A DNA stretch of 34,635 nt from Nemertoderma westbladi (GCA_032718475.1 JAUCBJ010006920.1:1-34635); one strand, 5' to 3'; counted from the first letter of the stretch, positions 1 to 10,043 are shown. Numbers and translations: made by a program. The notes: generated by a model not told the origin, from the sequence alone.

Positions 1-195
1 TACCGCTTTTGCTGCTTTTCGATCTGCCTCTGCTTCCGCTGCTGCCGCTGCTGCTGCTTTTCGATCTGCCTCTGCTTCCGCTGCAGCTGCTTTTCGATCT
101 GCCTCTGCTTCCGCTGCTGCCGCTGCTACTGCTTTTCGATCTTCTATTCGTTTTTTCTGGACTTGTGTTTCCTGGGCTCTAGCGATGCGTCTTTC
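1..195 (-). repeat. In-frame Ala/Glu/Arg-coding degenerate repeat
   Basis: Units of about 33-42 bp containing TTTTCGATCTGCCTCTGC recur four times on the plus strand. On the minus strand they encode the ADRKAAAAEAE coiled-coil repeats of the partial ORF. The unit length stays a multiple of three, so the frame is kept. Confidence 0.7.
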
Positions 196-603
196 CTCAT
201 CAAACTTAGCTTGATCTTCAGCTAACATCTGAGCATCGAGGTCGTCCAACACACGCTTAGCTCCTGCACTATTAGGTGAAACGCTTGCGTCCTTCTGGGC
301 TCCTCTCTGATGACTCCGAGGCGCACCCATGAGGCGGACGCTGTCCCACCACCCTTGGGGCCAGTCCGACTGATGTTTTATCAGACCGGGCCGGAGGGTA
401 GCCCGATGCTTCCCGGGTTCACTTTTCAATCCCCCGATCACACCGGCACAACTCGTCGGTGTAGCCAGATGGTCGGCTACTGTCAACTTGCTGTGGCCTG
501 ACTGTACATTGAGCCAACTCAGAGAGTCAACCGGCGGGTGGACCAGTCGATAGCGATCGAGCATCAAGGTCGCCCTTGAGCCAAACCGACGGTCTTGTCC
601 CAT
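1..603 (-). CDS. Partial coiled-coil ORF of a mobile element, open at left edge
   Basis: The minus strand is open from a TGA at 645-643 to base 1 (214 codons). The first ATG is at 603, giving 201 codons with no stop inside the window. The N-terminal part is Trp-, Pro- and Arg-containing (for example WPQGWWDSVRLMG) and matches no family I recognise. From about residue 125 it becomes charged and helical, and the last 45 or so residues are repeats of the type EAEADRKAAAA, a long Ala/Glu/Lys/Arg coiled coil encoded by a degenerate GCT/GCC/TCG-rich DNA repeat. It lies downstream of the 2107-1535 ORF on the same strand, so both probably belong to one mobile element and could be Gag-like structural proteins. 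That role is inference. The long open frame in locally GC-rich DNA makes coding likely. Confidence 0.6.
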   Translation of the reverse strand, partial: MGQDRRFGSRATLMLDRYRLVHPPVDSLSWLNVQSGHSKLTVADHLATPTSCAGVIGGLKSEPGKHRATLRPGLIKHQSDWPQGWWDSVRLMGAPRSHQRGAQKDASVSPNSAGAKRVLDDLDAQMLAEDQAKFDEERRIARAQETQVQKKRIEDRKAVAAAAAEAEADRKAAAAEAEADRKAAAAAAAEAEADRKAAKAV

Positions 604-645
604 GTGGGCTTGCGCTACCCAGCATGGAATATTGACACGTTTTCA

Positions 646-1534
646 CCCGCCTCGCCGGCAGTATTGAGGAGAAGTCGGTTCCACAAACAATACTGACTAG
701 CTCGAAAGCTAGGAACAAGTAACCACTTACCCGTCCTGTACACGTGTACTCAACAGCTATTCACGAAATCAAGTACACTACGGTAAACACAAAATCTGAC
801 GCATACCACGCACACACAGAGGACATAATCGGGGAAGACAAAATCGGTGACAAAATCAGAGGGGACAAAATTGTATCGACTAATAAAAGTCGAGAGTACT
901 TTATTTTACCGACAGGGTAAAATAACTTTGTGTGCACTAAGTATGCTGGGGCGCAGTAAAGATATGGTCCTACTAATAACCAGCGGCGACTGAACCAACC
1001 GGTAAGGGTTCCCATACCCACTCGCAGTGGCCATACATACACTCACGTACACCACGTACACACACAAACCACAGATTCCAGAGTATCATCCACTCGGACC
1101 ACACTACAACACCAACCCCTCCTTGCAGCCGATATTCCGGGTGCCACCTCCATTCCAATAGTAGTACCAACAGAATCATCAGAACCTGTCCATTCCGTGC
1201 AACACCTCCATTCCAATAGTGCTACCCTGGGAAAAAACACGTTTTGGCAACCGATTGGAGACAGTACAGAGTCTGGTCAACTCATACATACCAAACATAG
1301 ACCTACCACATAAACCACATAAACCACAGATCACACTAAGCCACCACCCCTACTGTGTACAGGACTGGCAGTACGGCAACAGGCCGACTAGACGGTACCA
1401 CGGCACCATGTTGATTCATGGTTCGCTAGACACGAGGGCCTTCAGTATCTCCCTAGCACTATAGCTGAGATTTAACGTGCCCCCAGACCCTCACGAGTCC
1501 GCCGCCGCCTGTTATGGACACCCCTATAGAGACC
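646..1534. other. Spacer between the two element ORFs, no gene recognised
   Basis: Between the stop upstream of the left-edge ORF and the end of the 190-aa ORF I see only short overlapping frames with no recognisable product. Small internal repetitions are visible: GACAAAAT about three times near 838-870, CACCTCCATTCCAATAGT twice 60 bp apart (about 1145 and 1204), and TAAACCACA near 1312-1330. It may hold a diverged or spliced segment of the mobile element. Confidence 0.4.
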
Positions 1535-2107
1535 TCACCTCCTTAGGCATCCATTCAGCCGTCTTCTCAACTCCTCGTCTCCTATGAATCGCTGATAATC
1601 TGACAGATAGATATCGATTGCATCTCTAGTTCGCGGCTTCTCTGTAGATGTTAATTCGCTTTCCACTTCGCTTTCCACTTCGCTTTCCACTTGGGAAGAA
1701 GGGGCGTCGGTTGATTCTTCAAAGGTTGGCCGCTCATCGCAAACCGTATCCGCAATTTTCGCCCCGCGTTCGGGCGTCCGCTCAACAGTCTCCGAACTAC
1801 TGGAGCTATCTGGTCGCTGGGGACTAGGTTCTCGATCAGGATGTTGCTGCGATAGGACAGCTTCCTCTAGGTTCCGTTTTACCTGGGCCCGAGTGCCTAT
1901 GATAGACCTATGGTGGATTAGCCTAGGGTCTGATACTACTACTGTAGGGCTAGGGATGACCTTGCTTACAGTAGGAGGGGACTTGGACTTCGGTCTCAGA
2001 CGTTCTATACTCTTAGCTGAGTCCCAGATCTTTTTAAGACCCTGTCTAACACTCGTTCTAGCACTTTCTAAGAAACTATCTGACAGTGATTGGGTTTGGT
2101 CAGCCAT
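1535..2107 (-). CDS. 190-aa hypothetical protein, mobile-element ORF1 (Gag-like?)
   Basis: Complete ATG-to-stop frame. The N-terminal 40 residues (start MADQTQSLSDSF) could form an amphipathic helix. It is followed by a basic Lys/Arg/Pro/Ser-rich stretch (RLRPKSKSPPT), a Ser/Glu-rich low-complexity middle, a threefold VESE repeat coded by 12-bp direct repeats near 1659-1692, and a charged C-terminus ending RRRLNGCLRR. No zinc knuckle, protease or polymerase motif is visible. It directly follows the non-coding leader that is shared with the inverted copy at the right end of the window, which places it inside the mobile element. A Gag-like or DNA/RNA-binding role is a guess from composition and position only. 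Confidence 0.5.
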   Translation of the reverse strand: MADQTQSLSDSFLESARTSVRQGLKKIWDSAKSIERLRPKSKSPPTVSKVIPSPTVVVSDPRLIHHRSIIGTRAQVKRNLEEAVLSQQHPDREPSPQRPDSSSSSETVERTPERGAKIADTVCDERPTFEESTDAPSSQVESEVESEVESELTSTEKPRTRDAIDIYLSDYQRFIGDEELRRRLNGCLRR

Positions 2108-3309
2108 GTTTGATTGTACAGTTGAATGCCTACTGCTATAGTTACAGTTAAAGCAAGTCTAGTAATTCAGTAAGACTGTTGGCCTAGTACCGGTAATTAA
2201 TTGCAATATATTAGAATACCGGTATACACTTATAGTATATATAAGTATAACTATTACTAGAATTAATTACAGAATACCGGTATGATTTCAGCTCAAATTT
2301 ATAGAAATAAATATAATAAACCTATTAGAGATACCGGTATATCAATTATTTAGGATAATTGAATTTCTGAAATTATAAGTTACTTAGTTACTTGAGTTTA
2401 CTCTGTTACCGTTATGTAAGCAGTAGTCCAACTGATATTGAGACCTACTTGTCGTATGGCAGGCCTACTGATTTACAAATCTTTGGAGTTGATTTACAAT
2501 ATATATATACCCTGATAAGGGATTTGTTACAAGATTGAAATAGGTGTTACTATTTCCGGCAAAATACCACTACACAGAAGCTAAGCGCTTTCAGTGAAGT
2601 ACTACTTATGGGACACTAAACCGAATAATTCTACTGGCCTACGTTACTTATTTACTAGTTACTTACTATTGGTGAGATTACAATCTCTAATAAACACACA
2701 AAACGTTACGTACAGAAATCTTTTAGGGCAATTTTACAGGGAAACTACTAACCAGTCTAACAAAGGGTTAGAACTTCTGGCTATTACAACGAACAGGATA
2801 CTACGGTATTTGAAAATAATAAGTAGAAGTAAATATTGCGTTGTCTAGATAGGAAAATACCACCGCCTGACGACCTACAGCCGTAGCGCTATAGGTACAA
2901 CGTTATGTATCTACGGAGTGTTCCTACCTAGAAGTTAATTACCGCCGTCTACCAGAACGAGCGTGCCTATTAACTACTTTACAACACAATAATGCCTACA
3001 CTAATTACTCTCGGACAGCACTGTACACTAAACCCTAAATTAGGTACAGGTACTTGTAAAACAGATAACCAGTAGTTAACTATACTTGAACAGTTAAAAG
3101 AACCACAGCATCTGCTGGAGTGACCGGGGCACTGAGTCACCAGTCTTTACCTACGCCAAGCAGCCCGTGTAGTACTGGGGTTAATTTAACTATAACGGTA
3201 TGTATAACAAACACAATTACTGTAGGAATAAACTTGGGGACATAAATGTTGCGAGTAATTGCATAAACTCTGAATAATAAATATTACGCTACCCGTACAG
3301 AATACTCAA

Positions 3310-3870
3310 ATAAAATACAAACTAAAATGCTGACAGACTACCACTAAGCCTAAACAAACTACTGTATGTGCAGATTCTGAAACTGTTAGTTAGTATGCGT
3401 GCTAATACGGTAGTACGACTTATTCTTTAAGAGGGGATTGTCCTTACAGCGATGGCTGCCCCAACTTACTAACGGCACTTTATCAGACTTACTCTACACA
3501 CGTAGCAATTCCTTCAGACCCAACAACAGCTAGGCAACAATCCAGCCCACAAAATATCTGAATAATATTACGGTATCTGAACAGACTATACAAACAATAC
3601 AGGATAAACGCTGACGGACTACTATCAAGCCTAAATAACCACAGTATATGCAGATTCCGAAACTTGTTAGTGAGTATGCGTGCTAATAAGGTAGCGCGGC
3701 TTATTCTTTATAGGGGTTGACCTTACAACTTACGAGTTGCCCCAACTTACTAACTGGCACCTATCAGACTCTCTACACACGCTGTAATCTTCAAGCCTAA
3801 CAACCGTCAGACAACAGTCCAGCCTACAATGATCTGAACAATCTGAGCAGACTTACACGTCTTCGGCTCA
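3310..3870. repeat. Approximately 280-bp imperfect tandem duplication inside the element
   Basis: The sequence beginning GCAGATTCTGAAAC at 3370 recurs as GCAGATTCCGAAAC at 3650, and the following text (GTATGCGTGCTAATA, CCCCAACTTACTAAC, CCAGCC) repeats in step with it. The right-hand copy of the element shows the same arrangement (TGTAGGCTGG at about 34263 and 34551), so the duplication predates the split of the two copies. Confidence 0.7.
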
Positions 3871-4114
3871 ATATTAACTTACTAGTAAATAAAACCGACA
3901 GAAATAAGTAAACTATACAAAAGAATGAGGGGTGATCAATCCCTATTCCCCTGGCAGCCCACAATATACAATAGATCACAATCGAAATAATACTAATGTA
4001 CTTGCACAGCAGTACCGGTTATGACAGTTGGGCCTACGGACCTACGGTAGTAGTACCGGTATTTTCAATCTTATTGCTTACCGCAAATAAGATCGATAGC
4101 TATTATTGTACGCG

Positions 4115-4122
4115 CTTTTATA
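4115..4122 (-). promoter_or_regulatory. TATA box candidate of the mobile element
   Basis: The minus strand reads GGTCTATAAAAGCGCG. About 35-45 nt downstream is GCAATAAGATTG, corresponding to GCAATAAAGTTG in the right copy. TATA followed closely by AATAAA is the usual U3/R layout of an LTR. In the right copy the box has decayed to TCTTCAAAAG. Confidence 0.35.
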
Positions 4123-4856
4123 GACCTTCAGCAGTTTAACCTGCCGAAATTTATATGTCTTTATTGATAAACTGCCTTTTATAAGATGACAAGATTTAAT
4201 ACAAAAACAAACCAAAAACATTAGCCGAAGCCAGTCCATGCGCGTCCAAATGACCCGTTTATAACACCGGGAGACTGGATTCGTGGGCTTAAATTTATTT
4301 GCGGTCAAGCCTACTGTATTATTCGATTGATTACTAATATATAATCTCTGACAAATATTATTCACTTTCGGGAAATATTAGCAGTTCCTTTTAGGACGTG
4401 GCGCTCTACCTATGTAAACAGAGTTATGACTGATACTACACACAACGATATGGCTTAAATTTCAAGCATAGGGCGCATTCTTTAGGAATGCTTTATTATC
4501 AGATCCAATCACTTTACAATCACGCACGCTACCGGTAACGCACAACACTGCTCACTGATATGCCGACAGTTACTGACTTTGATCAGGTATAAAGAGATAT
4601 GCACTGGACTCAGGTAGTGTCTGTCAAACAACATTAGATTCACTACAAACACAATAATAAAGTCGCAATTGTTGTACATAACCTTTCTCTCTAACCTGTA
4701 GTGTATCAAAGATATTGGGAAAATGTGGGTTGATTATTGATATTCTTCAACTAATAACATCCAATTATACTGATACAAAATTACAAACAGTAAAAGCAGT
4801 ATGACGGTAGGTTAAGATATAATTAGATTGCATTGAATCGTTAAGTTATAAATTGG

Positions 4857-4928
4857 AATCGTGTCGAATCGAATCGGATCGAATCGGATCAAATTGGATC
4901 AAATCGGATCAAATCGGATCAAATCGAT
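4857..4928. repeat. 10-bp minisatellite (AATCGGATCA-type)
   Basis: About seven imperfect tandem copies of a 10-bp unit such as AAATCGGATC. It is present in the left copy of the element and absent from the matching place in the right copy (near 33050), so it arose after the copies separated. Confidence 0.75.
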
Positions 4929-5345
4929 AATAGCTATGCTTTCTATAATTTAGCCTACTAATGTTCTTATAAAAAGGCAGAAACATTGCGTCATTCCAGC
5001 CGATCTTCAGGCAGTATAGAACGACATAAACACTGAGTTTGGGAGCTGCTGTAGGTATCTCTTCAAGGAAAACGCAAATCACCCTGATTGGTTGTTAGAC
5101 CAAAACAAAGGAACCAGGAGTCCAATGAGAGCTCCCTCCACGTCATCATCCAGCTGGGAGATGTCGTAATCAGAATCCTTCCCTTGACATAGTGACAGTG
5201 AAATGCCGCATTGCGGGTTATGTACCCTGCTACGTCCGCATAAAGCACACATTCAGAAGAATCTATTTTATGTCCGTTAAAAACACTTATACAGCACCCC
5301 GAGGGCTAGGGGATCCAATTATATCTGTAAACGCTTTTACAGCAG

Positions 5346-5420
5346 GTTTCAGAGTATTTCAGCGTATGGGGGAAAAACTGGATCGCGGGGCGAAGGACCC
5401 GTTGCATCCCACAGAAGCTT
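5346..5420. other. Flank between mobile element and zinc-finger ORF
   Basis: Contains GCGGGGCGAAGGACCC and AGAAGCTTTTAC, which echo the element's terminal sequence (about 5290-5345), suggesting a partial second copy of the terminus. No gene is seen. Confidence 0.35.
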
Positions 5421-6206
5421 TTACAATATCTCTTCTTTATTTTCACCATTCTCTTCTAAATGTTTAATAATTTTCCGCAATTTATTCTTATTTCCAAGTA
5501 ATTGTCTCAATATTTCCTTATTATTATCATTTTCATCATCTTCTTCACTTTCCTGACCTTCACTTTCTTCGTCGTCTTCCTGTTCTTCACTTTCTTCGTC
5601 CTCTTCATGACCTTCACTTTCTTCATCCTCTTTCTGACCTTCGCTTTCTTCATCCTCTTCCTGTTCTTCACTTTCTTCATCCTCTTCCTGTTCTTCACTT
5701 TCTTCATCCTCTTCCTGTTCTTCACTTTCTTCATCCTCTTCCTGTTCTTCACTTTCTTCATTCTCTTCCTGACCTTCGCTATCTTCACCCTCTTCCTGAC
5801 CTTCACTTTCTTCGTCATCTTCCTGACCTTCACTCACTTCGTTCCCAACTTCACTCTCTTCAACTTCATCTTGACCCTCACTATTTTCATTCTCCATCTC
5901 ATCGTCCTCTTCTTCTTCACTTTCCTCACTCAAATTTTCATCATTTTCTAGGGGTAACTGTTTTTGTATCCTTTTCAAAATATTCATAACTTTATGAAAT
6001 TTATTTTCTGTTGTCTGTTTTATCTTTAATATATCACGCTCAACTCTCTTTTTCTTTTCATCTTCACTAAAAATATCTTCGGATTTTTTAAATTTCTTTG
6101 GTAATGGATCCATTAGTTTATCCTTTCTATGTCTTTCCATGTGACGAGATAGATTGTCTTGTCTCATTTCTTTATTACAAACCAAACATTTTTCATAACT
6201 AGGCAT
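5421..6206 (-). CDS. 261-aa C2H2 zinc-finger protein with long acidic repeat
   Basis: ATG-to-stop frame. Residues about 8-26 form a single C2H2 finger (CLVC, then RH and ERH spaced as C-x2-C-x11-H-x3-H). A Lys-rich basic segment follows (about 28-60), then a helical segment (KVMNILKRIQKQLPLE). A Glu/Asp/Ser/Gln region covers about residues 95-225, built from 9-residue repeats of the type ESEEQEEDE coded by 27-bp DNA repeats, and the C-terminus is charged and helical (LRQLLGNKNKLRKIIKHLEE). One finger plus an acidic tail suggests nucleic-acid or chromatin binding. Such single-finger N-termini also occur in mobile-element proteins, and its position among elements makes that origin plausible. 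I see no catalytic domain. Codon composition is AT-rich like its surroundings. Confidence 0.6.
   Translation of the reverse strand: MPSYEKCLVCNKEMRQDNLSRHMERHRKDKLMDPLPKKFKKSEDIFSEDEKKKRVERDILKIKQTTENKFHKVMNILKRIQKQLPLENDENLSEESEEEEDDEMENENSEGQDEVEESEVGNEVSEGQEDDEESEGQEEGEDSEGQEENEESEEQEEDEESEEQEEDEESEEQEEDEESEEQEEDEESEGQKEDEESEGHEEDEESEEQEDDEESEGQESEEDDENDNNKEILRQLLGNKNKLRKIIKHLEENGENKEEIL
5530..5880 (-). repeat. 27-bp acidic-coding minisatellite
   Basis: Tandem units of 27 bp (core TCTTCACTTTCTTCATCCTC on the plus strand) repeat about a dozen times, the central five nearly identical. They encode the ESEEQEEDE repeats. The reverse-frame hydrophobic ORF on the plus strand is a by-product of this repeat. 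Confidence 0.8.
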
Positions 6207-6926
6207 TATATAGCAATGTCAATTGATATTATGAGTTTTCGATAAATGATTTTACATAATTTTAAATAAATAAAACTTTTATGAAAATAAATAAAACTTT
6301 TAAAAATAAAAATTAGAGAATGAATGGGAATGCGGTGACTGGGGGCTTTTATAGAGGGAGGTTAGAATGGAGTTGTGAAAGAAGAATAATCTATTGCCAT
6401 ACCAGATGTTTATTATAATTTCTTGGATGAGTTGATATAATAACGAAGCTGTGGGTATGAATAATTTAAGCTCTGTGGCAGGCCCCATTCACGCAGGCCC
6501 CATTCACGCATTGATGATTGGGTTAGTCATGCTATACGGTTAATAAGAGCCCGAGCAGCCACAGATTATTGAGGGATGACTCGGGGCTAAACTGGGGCCA
6601 TTTTATTTTCGAGTGAGGGTATATTTATGTTTTGGGCCTCGATTGCATCTTTATATTTAATTCTATCTTTACCTACTGTATGGCAAAAATAATACAAATG
6701 TACTGTATATTGTATTGCACAGTGTCTATTGTATTGTATATTTCGTTTGTTATAGTACAATTTATTCATCCCGCGTCCCTATCTGATTGATTTGTATCAA
6801 ATTAAATTGCCTTTGGCAACATTATTTGATACGAGTCGATTGATTAAACAATTAATTAATTGTTTAATCGACCAATTAATTAATTGGTTAATTAATTAAT
6901 GATCTACTTAACACCCAAGGTGTGAA
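6207..6926. other. Intergenic, with duplicated 15-mer and large palindromes
   Basis: No gene seen. GGCCCCATTCACGCA occurs twice in tandem at 6481-6510. Nested inverted repeats lie at 6794-6888 (separate entry). The rest is AT-rich and unremarkable. Confidence 0.5.
6794..6888. repeat. Cluster of perfect palindromes
   Basis: GTATCAAAT (6794-6802) pairs with ATTTGATAC (6824-6832). A perfect 28-bp palindrome centred on AATTAATT lies at 6842-6869, directly followed by the 18-bp palindrome ACCAATTAATTAATTGGT at 6871-6888. It could extrude as cruciforms. It sits just upstream of the truncated LINE. Confidence 0.75.
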
Positions 6927-8024
6927 GTGGGTCCAACTGTCGCCGAGGGTGGCATACTATTACTACTAATGTTGTCTCGTTTCACCCCTGATGGATTCTT
7001 GACTTGGTTACATATTATATTACTAATGGACGATTCTGTAATCTTGGCAACTTCTAGGAAAGTATGTATAGAGAAACTTCTTGTTGTTCTAGAATTTTGT
7101 GCTGAATATGGTATGAAGTTAAATCTTAAAAAAACAAAATTCATGGTATTTGGACCTACAACGCCGCTTGATTTAAAAGAAATTAATATTAGTTGTTATA
7201 ATTATTCTATTGAGCCAGTCATCATACAGAATTGTTCGAGCTATTTTTACTTAGGTTCGCCGATTGCCCAAACGGGTGGTTTAAATAATGTTATAAAGCT
7301 CCATTGTGACGACAAAGTGAAGCAGGTATCAAAATTTAATGCCTTTGTAGCAAAGCACTATAACTCTCCAATATGGCTAAAACTTCTTGTGTTTCAAAGC
7401 GGTACGTTATCGTCGATCCTGTATGGGTGTGAAACCTGGGTTGGCGGGAAATTTGATTGTGTTTGCAAACAATACACAAATATGCTTACATTAGCGCTGA
7501 GTGTCAGACAGAATGTCTGCAGAGACAGCCTGTTTATTGAATCTAACATGCCGGACCCTAGGTCGTTAATTCGGAAAAAACAAATAGATTTTATCTTGAA
7601 CATGCTAGAAGACGAAGAACTACACAAGCCGTTAATGTTTGCGCTGTCATTATGTATGATGAAACGAACCCCCATGGCTCGAGCTTTCGAGGAACTTATG
7701 CGCTCTACGGTTGATCCGGTCGCTAATTTCTTCGACGAGGCAAGGGAAAGAATTGCTTCCAATAATACGTCGACCACGCTAATCGAGTATAGGGAGATGA
7801 ACGGGGAGCTACGGTCCCCTGATGTTTACACAAAACGCGGTGCGGTATTCGAACCTCACAGGATTGCATGGTCTCGCCTCCGCCTCGGATCGACGAGACT
7901 AGCAGTTGAAACTGGTAGATGGAGGAAAATCCAGGCCGACTCAAGAGTATGTAAATGTGGGAGTATCCAAACCATGCTACATATTATCATCTGTGCGCTA
8001 TCCACGCCAATCGAGTTACCATAA
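6927..8024 (+). pseudogene. 5'-truncated non-LTR retrotransposon: RT C-terminal half and CCHC tail
   Basis: A 365-codon open frame covers the end of a LINE reverse transcriptase. The catalytic box reads LLMDDSVILA, with the usual A of the ADD motif replaced by M. It is followed by the LNLKKTKFMVFG and YFYLGSPI motifs, GCETW in the thumb, and the conserved RTPMARAFEEL region. Near the C-terminus are Cys and His residues (VCKCGSIQTMLHIIIC), the usual terminal Cys/His motif of LINE ORF2. The endonuclease and RT fingers are missing. The frame breaks near 8024 and a plus-one frame continues to about 8094. An ATTC microsatellite at 8146 would suit a LINE 3' tail. Degraded and presumably inactive. 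Confidence 0.8.
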
Positions 8025-8145
8025 TGCCGAAGGATATCCAAACTGGCTCGTAGGATCAGAGGCAAGAGGGCGTAAGGACCCGCAACAGTTTTAGACGTTT
8101 ATGTATCAGAAAACATTTACTTGTATTCGTTATAGAGAACATTTA

Positions 8146-8180
8146 TCATTCATTCATTCATTCATTTATTCATTTATTTA
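8146..8180 (+). repeat. (ATTC)n/(ATTT)n microsatellite, likely LINE 3' tail
   Basis: About five ATTC units then ATTT units, about 50 bp after the end of the LINE-like coding region. Many LINE 3' ends finish in short simple repeats. A reverse-complement AATG run is at 8807-8822. Confidence 0.7.
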
Positions 8181-8840
8181 AATATAGATAAAACAAATGT
8201 TCTAGAACATTGTGTATTCCAATGGACAACAGATTCTAGAATTTAATCTTCATATTATATAAATAACAAAAACGTCGATAAAACTTGTCATACGCAAAAC
8301 ACTAATGTTTTAAGTTGCAACAAAGTTTTAATATTTGATGAGTATAGTTTCAAACGTGTATGAACTTAATTAAGTAGTAGTTCGAGTGCATACAGTATCG
8401 TGCAGTCAAATTTAGTTTAGTTGGACAAATATTTCTCTTTTCTTTGGTTATTTAATTTGTGGTCTGTTACGCGTTAATTTCCGAATCATTTGTCAATAAA
8501 ATTATATATATATATACTGACAGAAACTCAAAATACAGTACTTATAACCATTTACTAAGTACGCCTAAATGTGTACAACAGTTTATAAATTTTGAATTGA
8601 GTGACATGACAGGCTAGATTAAAGGTACAGTAGAATACAATTTCATTGAGCGATTGCGTAGGGCTTCAATAAGTATAATTATATGAAGCAGATTAGAAAA
8701 GCGGGTAGAAATTAAAAGTAGAGTAGGGTATTTTAACTGTAAAGGGTATTTTAATGTGTATTTTTAATACGTGTATTTTTCAATATGTCAATTTTATTTG
8801 ATTAAATAATGAATGAATGAATATAAGTAGGATATGTTTG
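8181..8840. other. AT-rich segment bounded by inverted simple repeats
   Basis: No gene recognised. It contains the perfect palindrome ATGTTCTAGAACAT at 8197-8210 within AAACAAATGTTCTAGAACAT, which recurs nearly unchanged at 9621-9643. A (TA)n run lies at about 8504-8516. The segment is bounded by (ATTC)n on the left and (AATG)n on the right. Confidence 0.4.
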
Positions 8841-9400
8841 CTAGAATACGTATAGGGGGAAGGAATTGCCTTGTACATTTAGAGTGGGCCTGTGTCTACC
8901 AATTAGCAAACTTTCTTTTATAAGTAGGTCGTAATTGCTAGATGCATGGGCAAGGGGGGTAAAGTCTTCCATTGAAAAGGGTTGATCAGCCAGTATTGTA
9001 TGTTCCCGGACGGCCGAGTGTCTATGGGCCACAGATTTTCCGGTTCGAGGTGATAAACTCAGGTGCTCACAGATTCTGACCTTAAATTGCCTTTCGGTTT
9101 TACCGATGTAAGTAAGTATCATCGCAGATACCACACTTGAATTTATATATGGTCAGTGGACTGAGTGCACGAGGTAGTCTATCTTTGAACCGGAAAAAAT
9201 TTCCAAGTCGGTTGGTTGGTTTAAATACAAACTTGAAATCGCACTGAGGATAAGCTCTAGACATAATTTTCAGACGTCTGAGTAAAATAGATGAGAACTC
9301 CCCGAGGTAGGGTAAACATACAAGTAGAGGTTTCTTATCAGCCTTTTGTTTGGTGGGGTTTAGTGGGCCCGGCCAGCTTAACTGTGACCCAGCCTGTAAT
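8841..9400 (-). pseudogene. Decayed Penelope-like element, linker plus GIY-YIG endonuclease
   Basis: On the minus strand from about 9370 a frame reads PLLVCLPYLGEF, then CDFKFVFKPTNRLGNFF, then YKFKCGICDDT. This is the linker and Cys-containing lead-in to the GIY-YIG domain of a Penelope-like retroelement. The frame is then broken by a duplicated 4-bp TTAC (ACTTACTTACATCGG) and resumes one frame over as TYIGKTERQFKVRICEHL, ending with LLIKESLLIGRHRPTLN and a stop at 8841. YIGKT, the Arg of VRICEH and the Glu of IKES match the family's conserved positions. The RT is missing. It differs from the element at 23071-25734 (YIGKT versus YIGET), so it is a separate lineage. Confidence 0.8.
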
Positions 9401-10043
9401 TCAACCTAGAGTGCTTCTAGGGTAACCATTAAGCACCAGAAAATTGTGTAATTTACCTATTAAGATAATAGCTAAAGATAGCAATAATTATCGTTTGCTG
9501 AAGGACATTTATTCTAAGTAATAAATAAATAAAATTCTAGAACGTGTTATTTATTTTATGAATTGGTGGGCAACAGCGGTATTCCTATCCAATATCTATA
9601 TTGCGTAGCTATTCATACTTAAACAAAATGTTCCAGAACATTGTGTATTTATTAAATAGAATAAAAGGCATCTAGCGAACGATGATTCTTGCAATATTTG
9701 AACGCCTATATCTCAGCTGTTTCTCAACGAAATTCGGATATTGTTACATATTTCGAATCCTTGCAACGCAAGCTTTCTAATGATATGAAAAAATTACGAC
9801 TAATGTGAAGAATGGCCTCGATACGAAGGGTGCGATTTCGCAAAAGACACTTTTTTAAAACGCTTATTAAAAAAATTTATAGGCGCAAGCGAAAATTCCG
9901 GCTTCATGGAGTCAACGACAGTGATTGGAACTAGTTGTGTTTCAAATTTCAAGAAATATGATAAAGATTTGTAGAAAAATCTGGGGGGGGGGGGGGCTCC
10001 GTCTCATCAGAAAATGACACTATATTACGGGCCATGGTGTATA
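9401..10043. other. AT-rich segment ending in a G14 tract beside the satellite
   Basis: No gene seen. It holds AATGTTCCAGAACATT (9628-9643), a diverged copy of the palindrome at 8197. Text around 9700-9980 (ATATCTCAGCTGTTTCTCAA, GCTTTCTAATGATATG) resembles the 'TATAACT-GAAAACTA' sequences that precede the homopolymers at 22228 and 27972. A run of 14 G is at 9983-9996. Confidence 0.4.

Larger units (their letters stand above)
2108..5345 (-). mobile_element. Leader/terminal region of a large mobile element (left copy)
   Basis: Non-coding, AT-rich DNA with repeated ACCGGT-type motifs. Read on the minus strand it aligns by eye along most of its length to the plus strand of 32630-34635; anchors include TTAACGGACATAAAA, GAACATTAGTAGGCT, ACACTACAGGTTAGAGAGA, GAATAATACAGTA and GACATATAAATTT. 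The outer end on the minus strand begins TGTAAAAGC near 5345. A TATAAAAG box, an AATAA(A/G) motif and the ORFs downstream are compatible with a very long LTR or the terminal region of a large element. I did not find a primer-binding site or a clear inner LTR edge. Confidence 0.55.

Noticed and set aside
2594-2848. 84-codon plus-strand ORF
   Set aside because: It lies inside the mobile element leader, is AT-rich and has no recognisable content.
5063-5248. Transposase-like fragment (ADVAGYITRNAAF resembling an 'AGYVAR' motif)
   Set aside because: The matching part of the inverted copy does not keep this frame, and the similarity is only a few residues.
5502-5951. 149-codon hydrophobic ORF on the plus strand (FILFLFFTF repeats)
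   Set aside because: Reverse-strand image of the acidic repeat in the zinc-finger ORF. No signal peptide logic or family match.
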